A stretch of 7,646 nt of DNA from an uncultured Candidatus Planktophila sp. GTDB taxonomy: Bacteria; Actinomycetota; Actinomycetes; Nanopelagicales; Nanopelagicaceae. The stretch covers positions 1 through 7,646 of the forward strand of contig CALJUA010000037.1 of the NCBI GenBank assembly GCA_937975715.1, given 5' to 3'. A model generated the notes under the pieces. It saw only the letters and a list, made by a program, of their open reading frames with translations, was not told the origin of the DNA and ran no database searches. A program made the position numbers and the translations under genes. Shown piece after piece: positions 1 through 6,102 of the stretch. Within the stretch, counting starts at the first letter, position 1. Each line of letters begins with the position of its first letter.

Positions 1-593
1 CGTATGAAAATGAGAAGTATTGGGGCAAACCCGTTCCTGGCTTTGGCCCGTCCAATGCACGTTTGATCATTCTTGGTCTCGCCCCCGGTGCGCATGGTGC
101 CAATCGCACCGGGCGGGTATTTACCGGTGATTCATCCGGGGATTGGCTCTATAGAGCGCTGCATAAAGCCGGGCTTGCAAAAATTGCGACGAGTACGAGC
201 GCTCAAGACGGGCAAGAATTAATCGATACCAGAATTCTCTGTGCTGTCCGTTGCGCGCCACCTGACAACAAACCAAGCACAGAAGAGAAAGCAACGTGTG
301 CACCATTTCTAGAAAATGAAATTGAGTTATTGCTACCGACAGCAAAATCTCTTCTTGCTTTAGGAAGCTTTGCTTGGGATTCGATTTACAGAACACTGAA
401 AGATCTTGGATGCGAAGTGCCAGCACCGAAACCAAAGTTCGGCCACGGCGAGAAGTATTCATTTTCCGGTTCTGATGGAAAGAAGCGCCAAGTCGTCGGT
501 TGCTATCATCCAAGTCAGCAGAACACTTTTACCGGCAAACTTACGGAAAATATGCTTGACAGAGCCATTTCTCAAGCGAAAGCAGGTTTCTAG
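1..593 (+). CDS. udgB: Uracil-DNA glycosylase, family 5 (UdgB type), 5'-truncated by window edge
   Basis: Family 5 glycosylases excise uracil and some other deaminated bases from DNA to start base-excision repair in the cytoplasm. The reading frame is open from base 3, well before the first possible start (TTG at 63), and the upstream codons read YWGKPVPGFG, a conserved part of the family, so the true start lies left of the window. Motif A is GLAPGAHGANRTGRVFTGD (75-131); the C-terminal HPSQQN motif is at 507-524. Cysteines encoded at 252-254 and 297-299 (VRCAPP...ATCAPF) match the two downstream ligands of the [4Fe-4S] cluster known in family 4/5 enzymes; the upstream pair would be in the missing N-terminus. 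About 196 codons are visible of a usual length near 220-240. It stops with TAG 51 bp before the next gene on the same strand. No functional link to the secreted-protein genes downstream is evident. Confidence 0.93.
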   Translation, partial: YENEKYWGKPVPGFGPSNARLIILGLAPGAHGANRTGRVFTGDSSGDWLYRALHKAGLAKIATSTSAQDGQELIDTRILCAVRCAPPDNKPSTEEKATCAPFLENEIELLLPTAKSLLALGSFAWDSIYRTLKDLGCEVPAPKPKFGHGEKYSFSGSDGKKRQVVGCYHPSQQNTFTGKLTENMLDRAISQAKAGF

Positions 594-644
594 AAACCGC
601 ATTTTTAGTTACTATTCACCCCTAATTGACCGAAAAGGGATGGC

Positions 645-1904
645 ATGAGTAACTATTACTTCTACCACGACGACCCTATCGATGAGTCAATTCAGAAGCC
701 GCGGAAGAGATCTCGATTGGCTTCCGTCCTCTTACTTATTCTCGGAGCAGGTTTCCTGGTTCAAACAACCCTTGCCGCAAATATTTCACTGACCTCAAAC
801 GGAAGCACTGAGTTTGGTCAAGGCGTGCAACAGACAATTTATTGTGGTGGAAGTTCATCTGTAGTTACGATTAAACCATCATCGACCTTTGTGAATGCGC
901 AGAACGCCGGCAACTATTACGTTAACAGCGTTCAAGTATCAGGTATTTCAAGTAGTTGTGCGGGAGTTGATTTCACCCTGGAGGCTTTCGACACTTCCAC
1001 AAGCACTTCAACTCCATTGGTAAGTGCTGGAGTTCCAGATCTAATTGTTTATGACAACGCAGGCACCTTTCAAGCCGCAGTCGCAGGTGTGGATGTAACA
1101 TCAGGAAGCGGTACTTTTACAGCGAATTTCCTATCGCCGTACGCGCTCTCTCATTCAATTTACAGATTTACTCTGCAGACCTCAAGCCATGCATCTTCAT
1201 GTTGGACTGGAGATCACACATCCACCTGTGCCCCCGTCGGTGGAATCCAATTTGGCAACACAGCAGGATCTCAAACAGGTTATTTGACCATGAGTACAGG
1301 GTTCTCTGCCGGCGATACATTTACCGTAGAGGCATGGGTTAAAGCAACAAACATGGCGAATGAAAATGCAGTCGTTATCCTTGGTGCAGGCGCCAACAAT
1401 TATGCGCTCACAGTGCGTAACACCAATGCTTCACAGTGGAGCGTTGATATGTCCGGGTGGGCACGAATGAATTTCAATCTTCCCTCAGGGACCATGGCAA
1501 ATGACACCTGGCATTATGTAGTTGTTGCAAAAGATTCCAATGGAATTGCCATGTGGGTCAATGGAACGAAACTGAATTACATATCCGCAAGCTGTGGCGC
1601 TAACTGCGTGGCCGTCGGAAGTGGTTACACATTCAATCGCTCTTATACCGCTGCCTCCACTCAAATCGGCGCATGGGCAAATAACAGTTGGTTTAGCCGC
1701 GGCGGAGTGATTAACTACCTGCGATTGAGCAATGTGGCGCTATACCCAACTACCCAATCGAATATCTCTCTTCCAACTAGCGTGCCGACGAGTAGCGGAT
1801 CAACAAAATTGCTACTCCGTCAGGCAGCAATAAGCCCCGTTGTGGACTATTCCTCAATTGGGCAGACTTTTACAAACGTGGGTCTTGTTTCGATTGCAAA
1901 TTAG
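645..1904 (+). CDS. Secreted or membrane-anchored protein: EFGQGV N-terminal module plus LamG-like domain
   Basis: The 419-residue product has a charged N-terminus (KPRKRSR, 18-24), a hydrophobic segment (about 25-43) and a likely signal-peptidase site at TLA-A-N (42-46), so it is probably exported. Residues 45-180 form a module with the signature ANISL...EFGQGV, cysteines C67 and C105 and a DLIVYD block (132-137). It is clearly paralogous to the start of the protein at 4828-6093. Residues about 200-365 look like a LamG/concanavalin A-like beta-sandwich: FTVEAWVKA (226-234), then NDTWHYVVVAKDSNGIAMWVNG (286-307), the usual 'W-H-h-h-h...h-Y/W-V-N-G' strand pattern. Further cysteine pairs are C186/C195 and C317/C321. 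No LPXTG or C-terminal anchor is seen. LamG folds usually bind glycans or proteins, so surface adhesion or glycan binding is plausible but inferred. AAGGG at 635-639 lies 5 nt before the ATG. The next gene follows after 31 bp, suggesting an operon. Confidence 0.85.
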   Translation: MSNYYFYHDDPIDESIQKPRKRSRLASVLLLILGAGFLVQTTLAANISLTSNGSTEFGQGVQQTIYCGGSSSVVTIKPSSTFVNAQNAGNYYVNSVQVSGISSSCAGVDFTLEAFDTSTSTSTPLVSAGVPDLIVYDNAGTFQAAVAGVDVTSGSGTFTANFLSPYALSHSIYRFTLQTSSHASSCWTGDHTSTCAPVGGIQFGNTAGSQTGYLTMSTGFSAGDTFTVEAWVKATNMANENAVVILGAGANNYALTVRNTNASQWSVDMSGWARMNFNLPSGTMANDTWHYVVVAKDSNGIAMWVNGTKLNYISASCGANCVAVGSGYTFNRSYTAASTQIGAWANNSWFSRGGVINYLRLSNVALYPTTQSNISLPTSVPTSSGSTKLLLRQAAISPVVDYSSIGQTFTNVGLVSIAN

Positions 1905-1935
1905 ATGCCAATCAATTAAATAATGCGAGTCACAA

Positions 1936-2790
1936 ATGCATAAAATCTTAAAAAGGACTCTATCAGCAGTTCTACTCACCTCATCGCTTTTTTTGCCTTC
2001 TAAAGCATCCGCTCTGGATGGGGCCGCACTTCTCACATCGTGCGCCAATGCGATTAATGATCCGCAGTACACGCGCAACACCATTGCGACGATACTTGGA
2101 TTTGCGAGTGCGACCGACTTAGAAACAGCTATCTCAAACGGAACAATTACAGTGTGGATTGCCAATGGCCCCGGCGTAATTCCAGGTTCTGCAGGATCTA
2201 ACGGAAATTCACGTGATCTCTATTGCGGCGATAGCTACGACAACTCGGTTCCTTATATGGATTCAAGTGTAAATACGCGAGATTTTTTCTTCGGCGGTGC
2301 CGGTAATGATTCTCTAACTGCAACCATGTGGTACTCGACATTTTATGGTGGTCCAGGAAATGATTACGTCAACAATTTGCAGGAGCAGTCTTTTTTTTAT
2401 GGCGGTCCCGGTGTTGACGCTTTTGGCACAATTTCTACCGGTGTGTGGGCTTCTACTTTTGATCAAGGTGTAGACCCAATCGGAGTTACATCGCTAACGT
2501 TTGCGGGTGGAAGCACCCAATTGACTTATCGCACAAGTACAACCGTTACGCTCATATTAAATGTGGCGGCAAAAGCAACCTTTTATGCCTCTGGAAAGAG
2601 AATCGCCACTTGTATTAAACGAGTGGCTACTGGATCAAACTCCACTTTTACTGCGACGTGCAACTGGAGGCCCACTGTGCTTGGAAATACAACCTTATCG
2701 GTCACCGCAACATCAATAGATGCCGGAGATTCAATATCTTTCACATTTCCATCGAAGATATGGGTCACTTCCCGAACAAATAAACGCTAA
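1936..2790 (+). CDS. Secreted protein with degenerate RTX-like repeats and C-terminal Ig-like domain
   Basis: The 284-residue product begins with a typical signal peptide: MHKILKR, a hydrophobic core (8-20) and a cleavage site near SKASA-L (22-27). Glycine/aspartate motifs GGAGND (120-125), GGPGND (138-143) and GGPGVD (156-161) recur at exactly 18 residues, twice the 9-residue RTX unit. Each is preceded by an aromatic F-F/Y cluster. A fourth, decayed copy (WASTFDQGVD, 171-180) resembles WYSTFYGGPGND (132-143). These should form a calcium-binding parallel beta-roll or a relic of one. Residues about 181-272 look like a bacterial Ig-like domain (ATFYASGKRIATC...ATCNWRP), with C226 and C242 placed for a disulfide. 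No clear Shine-Dalgarno sequence precedes the ATG; the start was chosen because it gives a complete signal peptide. It probably shares a transcript with the LamG-like gene. Function is unknown; an extracellular structural or binding role is inferred. Confidence 0.8.
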   Translation: MHKILKRTLSAVLLTSSLFLPSKASALDGAALLTSCANAINDPQYTRNTIATILGFASATDLETAISNGTITVWIANGPGVIPGSAGSNGNSRDLYCGDSYDNSVPYMDSSVNTRDFFFGGAGNDSLTATMWYSTFYGGPGNDYVNNLQEQSFFYGGPGVDAFGTISTGVWASTFDQGVDPIGVTSLTFAGGSTQLTYRTSTTVTLILNVAAKATFYASGKRIATCIKRVATGSNSTFTATCNWRPTVLGNTTLSVTATSIDAGDSISFTFPSKIWVTSRTNKR

Positions 2791-2803
2791 ACCAAAAGTT
2801 GGT
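2791..2803 (+). terminator. Small hairpin just after the RTX-like gene
   Basis: ACCAA and TTGGT form a 5-bp stem around an AAG loop directly after the TAA stop. No U-tract follows, so this is at best a weak terminator or a 3'-end stabiliser. It is the only candidate between this operon and the tRNA gene. Confidence 0.25.
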
Positions 2804-2829
2804 GGGCAATGAGCACTGCTGAGAAATAG

Positions 2830-2835
2830 TAGACT
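2830..2835 (+). promoter_or_regulatory. Candidate -10 element for the tRNA gene
   Basis: TAGACT fits the actinobacterial TANNNT -10 pattern and would place transcription start near 2842, about 6 nt before the mature tRNA 5' end. I see no convincing -35 at the expected distance, so the call rests on the -10 match and its position. Confidence 0.35.
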
Positions 2836-2847
2836 TCGCGCTCGTTG

Positions 2848-2923
2848 GCCCCCGTAGTCCAATGGCAGAGACAGAGGACTTAAAATCCTTCCAGTGTCGG
2901 TTCGAGTCCGACCGGGGGCACCA
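2848..2923 (+). tRNA. tRNA with anticodon UAA (nominal Leu) and short class I variable loop
   Basis: A full cloverleaf can be drawn. The acceptor stem is GCCCCCG with CGGGGGC (2848-2854 and 2913-2919), with discriminator A2920 and an encoded CCA at 2921-2923. The D stem GTCC/AGAC has three pairs plus one C-A mismatch, with an 8-nt loop that includes GG. The anticodon stem GAGGA/TCCTT encloses loop CTTAAAA, giving anticodon TAA at 2881-2883. The variable loop CCAGT has only 5 nt. The T stem GTCGG/CCGAC encloses TTCGAGT. The anticodon reads UUA (Leu) and A73 suits leucine, but bacterial leucine tRNAs normally carry a long class II variable arm, absent here. The gene assignment is secure; the amino-acid identity is less so. 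Its 3' end lies 11 bp from the end of the convergent kinase gene. Confidence 0.93.
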
Positions 2924-2934
2924 CGCAAATCTCA

Positions 2935-4038
2935 CTACAGTGGCAGAACAGCTTCAAGTACGACCTTGCCCGAATTACGATTCTCTAGAGTCCAAGTTCC
3001 ATTGAGGGTTCGCACCCAGGAATTGATAATTGCAGTCCCGAGCCCCTTGCGAGTGTCCTGCGGGACGGGAGCGCCATTATTTTCAATTGTGAGAGTGAGG
3101 AAGTCACTGGCTATGGAAATCGAAATTTCAAAGTGCTTTGCATTGCCGTGGATATGGCCATTGAGAAATGCTTGTTCAATAATTCGGTAAATACCAAGAA
3201 AGAGCTCTCGACTTGCACTTCTCTGAATTGCCTCAACTTCAGGGTTGAAAGGAAAATTCACTTTTATTTGAGGTGCATAGCTCTGTGTCATCAAATTAAT
3301 AGAGGTGAAGAGATCAGCATTGCCTACGGCCGGGGAGAGTGTCTGCGAAGCATTGCGAACTTCCACCGAGCGAAGTTTTTCAAGGTTTTGAATAACCCGG
3401 GAAATTTCTATCACTACTTCCTTTGAACTTCGCTGTTGAATTTCTTGTAATTCCAAACATGCAGTAACTAGTGATGATTGGACTCGGTCATGGAGGAATT
3501 CAGAGAATTTAGCGCGAGTAGATTCATCATATTCGAGAAGCTGATTTCGCTGGTTCTCTACTGTTCGAAGCGCGGCTTCCTTTTCTGACAGTGCTTTCAT
3601 CAATTTCGATCGAGAGAGTCCGATGAAACCGTTGATACACAGTAGCGTAAAGGAAAATCGAATGAGCGGGAGCGGTGATAGAAAGGCGGTAAAACTGGCA
3701 TGTATTACTGGGAATAGATATCGGAAAAGCACAATCCAACTCCAGATGGAGAAAGATTGAACTATGAGAATAAGTAAGTAGAGGGCAAGGCTCTTTTCAT
3801 AGCTTTTAAAAACTCGAATGGCGATCTTCAGCTGCGCCATAGTCAGTAGTGCGATTGCTGTCGAGAAAACCGGCCTGAGAACTACCTCTTTCAAAGAATG
3901 GCTATGAGATGACCCGTCATCGAGCGAGTAGAGGCTAGCCACCATAAAGAAGGTGAGAAATCCAAGATAGAAGGGCTCGATGGGCCACGGGCCAATTAAG
4001 GAGAGGTACTCTCTCAGGCGGTTACGAATTGACTTCAC
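2935..4038 (-). CDS. Membrane sensor histidine kinase of a NarL-type two-component system
   Basis: The 367-residue protein has four to five hydrophobic segments in residues 22-140 and no large extracellular sensor domain. A probable coiled coil follows (145-180), then a HisKA_3-like dimerisation helix with FLHDRVQSSL, making H183 the expected phosphoacceptor. A HATPase domain occupies about 275-367: N box IIEQAFLNGHIHG (N293), G1-like IENNGAP (318-324) and G2-like KGLGTAIINSW (331-341). The G1 box lacks its usual aspartate. Such kinases phosphorylate LuxR/NarL regulators like the one encoded just upstream, so the pair is presumably cognate. The start is GTG and overlaps the regulator's 3' end by 17 nt, with GGAG just upstream but closely spaced, consistent with translational coupling. 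The signal is unknown; sensing within or near the membrane is inferred from the architecture. Confidence 0.88.
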   Translation of the reverse strand: MKSIRNRLREYLSLIGPWPIEPFYLGFLTFFMVASLYSLDDGSSHSHSLKEVVLRPVFSTAIALLTMAQLKIAIRVFKSYEKSLALYLLILIVQSFSIWSWIVLFRYLFPVIHASFTAFLSPLPLIRFSFTLLCINGFIGLSRSKLMKALSEKEAALRTVENQRNQLLEYDESTRAKFSEFLHDRVQSSLVTACLELQEIQQRSSKEVVIEISRVIQNLEKLRSVEVRNASQTLSPAVGNADLFTSINLMTQSYAPQIKVNFPFNPEVEAIQRSASRELFLGIYRIIEQAFLNGHIHGNAKHFEISISIASDFLTLTIENNGAPVPQDTRKGLGTAIINSWVRTLNGTWTLENRNSGKVVLEAVLPL

Positions 4039-4711
4039 TTACTCCATCCATCTCTTCTCGGATGGAGTTAAATTCAAGAATTGCAGCTACAGATAGAACT
4101 TGGTCTTCACGTAGGGATGGAACAAGAATTTTGTAACTTCGTGAGAGCTCTTGCCTTGCCAGGTCATAGGAAATTCCAAGCTTCTCTCCGATTGCCTTAG
4201 GCGTGAAGCCCTGGGTGGCCAACTTCATCGTCGCTCGTTGCCGCTCCGATAGCTTTGCGTATCTTGCTAGACGAGTGTCATCAGAGCTTTCATTTCTATC
4301 CTCGGACGTTGGTTGGAGATTTCTTCCCTGAGCGACACTTATCAAGCTTCGGGCTAATTCTGAAATATCAGCAGTGCCACTCTTTGTCGCAAACCCCCAA
4401 CCATGATTCATGGAAGCAGGTATGCGCTTTGAGAAGTTGTGAATATCGAATTGAGAGTAAATCAATATTCCAAGGTGTTCATTAAATGCTCGAAGAGCTA
4501 TTCCAAGTTCAAGACCATTGAGCGAATCCTGTCCGAGAGAGTAATCAATCAAAGCCGCATCTATCTGACGGAGATTGTGAAAGTTGAGCGCTTCGGTTGC
4601 ACTACCAACAGATCCAACTACCTCAATGCCTTCCTCCTGATTGAGTAAGCGAGCCAGTATCTCTCGCAGCGCAGGATCGTTCTCGACATAGAGGACTCGG
4701 GTAGCTCGCAT
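4022..4711 (-). CDS. Response regulator, receiver domain plus LuxR/NarL-type helix-turn-helix
   Basis: Numbered from the ATG ending at 4711, the receiver domain starts with RVLYVENDP. It has the phosphoacceptor D56 in ALIDYSL, the switch serine S86 in LIYSQFD and the conserved lysine K110 in ATKSG. The acidic pair reads E10-N11-D12, so the second metal-ligand position is Asn. A linker (about 132-152) leads to a LuxR-like helix-turn-helix (about 154-196) starting LSERQRATMKLATQG and followed by IGEKLGIS; a 33-residue tail follows. An ATG three codons upstream (4720) also opens the frame. However, GGGAGA (minus strand, 4726-4721) lies 1 nt from that codon and 9 nt from the chosen one, so 4711 is preferred. 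It is the first gene of a two-gene operon with the kinase and faces a divergent secreted-protein gene across a palindrome-rich promoter region, its most obvious candidate target. Confidence 0.9.
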   Translation of the reverse strand: MRATRVLYVENDPALREILARLLNQEEGIEVVGSVGSATEALNFHNLRQIDAALIDYSLGQDSLNGLELGIALRAFNEHLGILIYSQFDIHNFSKRIPASMNHGWGFATKSGTADISELARSLISVAQGRNLQPTSEDRNESSDDTRLARYAKLSERQRATMKLATQGFTPKAIGEKLGISYDLARQELSRSYKILVPSLREDQVLSVAAILEFNSIREEMDGVSEVNS

Positions 4712-4720
4712 ATGCCACAT

Positions 4721-4726
4721 TCTCCC
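4721..4726 (-). promoter_or_regulatory. Ribosome binding site deciding the regulator start
   Basis: GGGAGA on the minus strand sits 9 nt before the ATG ending at 4711 but directly abuts the ATG ending at 4720. Spacing therefore favours the downstream start, unless the longer form is made by a leaderless transcript. Confidence 0.55.
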
Positions 4727-4748
4727 TAGAGACCATCATTTCTTCCGA

Positions 4749-4770
4749 AACTGTCACTCTAGTGACAGTT
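4749..4770. promoter_or_regulatory. Perfect 22-bp palindrome, candidate operator
   Basis: Arms AACTGTCACT and AGTGACAGTT are perfect reverse complements separated by CT. The palindrome covers the proposed -35 of the plus-strand gene (4762-4767) and the proposed -10 of the regulator operon (4756-4761). A dimeric repressor or activator bound here could affect both directions. Which protein binds is not shown by the sequence; the adjacent LuxR-type regulator is the nearest candidate. Confidence 0.6.
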
Positions 4771-4784
4771 CTTGTCACTGACAA
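4756..4784 (-). promoter_or_regulatory. Sigma70-like promoter for the regulator-kinase operon
   Basis: Read on the minus strand, the -35 is TTGTCA (4784-4779), 5/6 to consensus, and the -10 is TAGAGT (4761-4756), 4/6 and matching TANNNT, with a 17-bp spacer. It overlaps the divergent promoter almost completely, so the two should compete for polymerase. Confidence 0.5.
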
Positions 4785-4790
4785 TATAAC
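4762..4790 (+). promoter_or_regulatory. Sigma70-like promoter for the DUF1566-like secreted protein gene
   Basis: The -35 is GTGACA (4762-4767) and the -10 is TATAAC (4785-4790), each 5/6 to consensus, with an ideal 17-bp spacer. Start of transcription would be near 4797, giving a leader of about 31 nt before the ATG at 4828. That leader has no strong Shine-Dalgarno sequence. Confidence 0.6.
4772..4784. promoter_or_regulatory. Second TGTCA/TGACA palindrome, candidate operator
   Basis: TTGTCA and TGACAA flank a central C, a perfect 13-bp inverted repeat with the same half-site as the palindrome at 4749-4770. Half-sites begin at 4752, 4763, 4773 and 4779; the first three are 10-11 bp apart, placing them on one face of the helix. 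The site fills the end of the spacer just before the plus-strand -10 and overlaps the minus-strand -35. Confidence 0.5.
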
Positions 4791-4827
4791 TTTCCCACAC
4801 AATGCAGGCGTGAACTAATTTTCCGCC

Positions 4828-6093
4828 ATGGGATTTGCAAATTTTGAAGCCGCAATTGAAGAAAGTCCTGCAACAAAATGGGGAAAGCTAATTCCGATTT
4901 CTCTCGTAGCAGCTGCCACTGTTCTAGGGAGCACTCTTGCAGCCAATATCAGCTTAGGTACATCTGGATCGATTGAGTTTGGGCAAGGCGTGGTACAGAC
5001 GACAGCCTGTTCAGGTAATACTTCATTGACAATGACCCCCAAGGCGACTTTTGTAAATTCCGCAGGTGGCGGAGCGTTCTACTTCAAATCAATTACTGTC
5101 ACCAATATTCCATTGGGTTGCCAAGGTAGCGATTTCAAAATCAATGCATATGACAGTTCGACTGCCGTTGCACTCGCCCTCTACGACACCTCTGAGTCGG
5201 ACATTATTGTCTATGACAGCGTGAATGGATTCTTAGTCGGCGGCGGAAAGACTGGTTATACAGTCTCAAGTGGTTCAGATAGTTTTACCGTTACCTTCAC
5301 CGTGCCAGTCGCGCAATCTACAAATGTTGCAAGACTCACCATTCAATCAGGAATACATACCGTTGGAGTTTCCGAAGTCTGTGGCAGTAATGGGCTACGT
5401 AGCTCTGGTGGATCATGTCGAGTTGGAGATATCGGCTCTGGCGGCGGAACTATTTTCTATGTCTCTGCAACGGCATTCACGGCAACAGGAGCATCCTGTA
5501 ATACAAATTGCCATTACCTAGAATTTGCTCCGAAGGGTTGGGCATCGCTCACTGCGGTTCCAAATGACATTTCATATAATGGCCAAATCATTGGTGCTCG
5601 TACGAATGTGAATACGGATCCAACGCTAGTCTGGACCGATGGCGCATTTGCTGGCCAAGCAGCTGGTTCAATTGCAACTGGAACCGCTACCGGTACTGGT
5701 TATAGCAATACACAACAGATTAAAAACAACACGACGCTCGGTGTTCACGATGAACGCTTTGCCTTTATTGCAGCTCTCTCTTATGCCGGCAATAACGGTA
5801 CCAATACAACTGGCCAGTGGTTCTTGCCTTCATTGAAGGAGCTAAATGAACTCTGTAAGTATGCACGCGGTCAAATAAGTGACCTCGGTGATACCTCGAT
5901 TGAGTGTTCACTTACGGGCACTACACTCAACTCTTCTTATGGCTTCTCACCTGTCTTCTATATGTCATCTACATATGGATACATCAATGATGGTCAGGTC
6001 ACCGGATACAACATGAATTTCCATGTCAATCCATTGATCAACCAGTACTACGCAAACTACGGCAATCCTTTCCGTCCAGTACGCGTCTCCTAG
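4828..6093 (+). CDS. Secreted or membrane-anchored protein: EFGQGV N-terminal module plus DUF1566/Lcl-like C-terminal domain
   Basis: The 421-residue product has a 20-residue N-terminus, a hydrophobic segment (about 21-37) and a likely cleavage site at TLA-A-N (36-40). Residues 39-175 are paralogous to the LamG-protein module: ANISL, then EFGQGVVQT (50-58), TFVN, C61 and C98, DIIVYD (125-130) and SGS..FT. After a cysteine-containing link (C185, C197), the C-terminal part begins VGDIGSGGGTIFYV (199-212). It contains WFLPSLKELNELC (331-343) and ends near FYMSSTYGY and NPFRPVRVS, the pattern of DUF1566/Lcl C-terminal domains found in surface proteins. Binding partners are unknown. An in-frame stop at 4816 and the lack of nearby alternatives fix the ATG at 4828. 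It is divergent from the regulator-kinase operon and shares its palindromic control region. Confidence 0.83.
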   Translation: MGFANFEAAIEESPATKWGKLIPISLVAAATVLGSTLAANISLGTSGSIEFGQGVVQTTACSGNTSLTMTPKATFVNSAGGGAFYFKSITVTNIPLGCQGSDFKINAYDSSTAVALALYDTSESDIIVYDSVNGFLVGGGKTGYTVSSGSDSFTVTFTVPVAQSTNVARLTIQSGIHTVGVSEVCGSNGLRSSGGSCRVGDIGSGGGTIFYVSATAFTATGASCNTNCHYLEFAPKGWASLTAVPNDISYNGQIIGARTNVNTDPTLVWTDGAFAGQAAGSIATGTATGTGYSNTQQIKNNTTLGVHDERFAFIAALSYAGNNGTNTTGQWFLPSLKELNELCKYARGQISDLGDTSIECSLTGTTLNSSYGFSPVFYMSSTYGYINDGQVTGYNMNFHVNPLINQYYANYGNPFRPVRVS

Positions 6094-6102
6094 GTGGAAT
6101 TA

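Noticed and set aside
121..513. Minus-strand open frame of 130 codons
   Set aside because: It lies entirely opposite the glycosylase gene, whose frame carries family motifs, and it shows no recognisable domain.
2900..2923. tRNA 3' end as an attachment site for an integrated element
   Set aside because: No repeat of the T-arm and acceptor sequence and no integrase, transposase or excisionase gene is visible in the window.
2731..2928. Minus-strand open frame of 65 codons containing a GRTRTDTG-like string
   Set aside because: It runs antisense through the tRNA gene and the end of the RTX-like gene; this peptide string is a known artefact of translating tRNA T-arms.
2894..3426. Two plus-strand open frames starting in the tRNA and crossing the kinase 3' region
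   Set aside because: They overlap the tRNA or the conserved HATPase coding sequence in the opposite strand and contain no protein-like motif.
4022..4720. Longer regulator start at 4720
   Set aside because: The ribosome binding site lies 1 nt from this ATG and 9 nt from the next; a leaderless longer form cannot be excluded but is less likely.
4749..4784. Palindromes as a transcription terminator or CRISPR-like repeat
   Set aside because: They sit between divergent genes over promoter elements, lack a U-tract, and are not regularly spaced repeats with unique spacers.
5270..5836. Plus-strand alternative frames inside the DUF1566-like gene
   Set aside because: They lie in a different frame from the domain-matching product and have no upstream signals.
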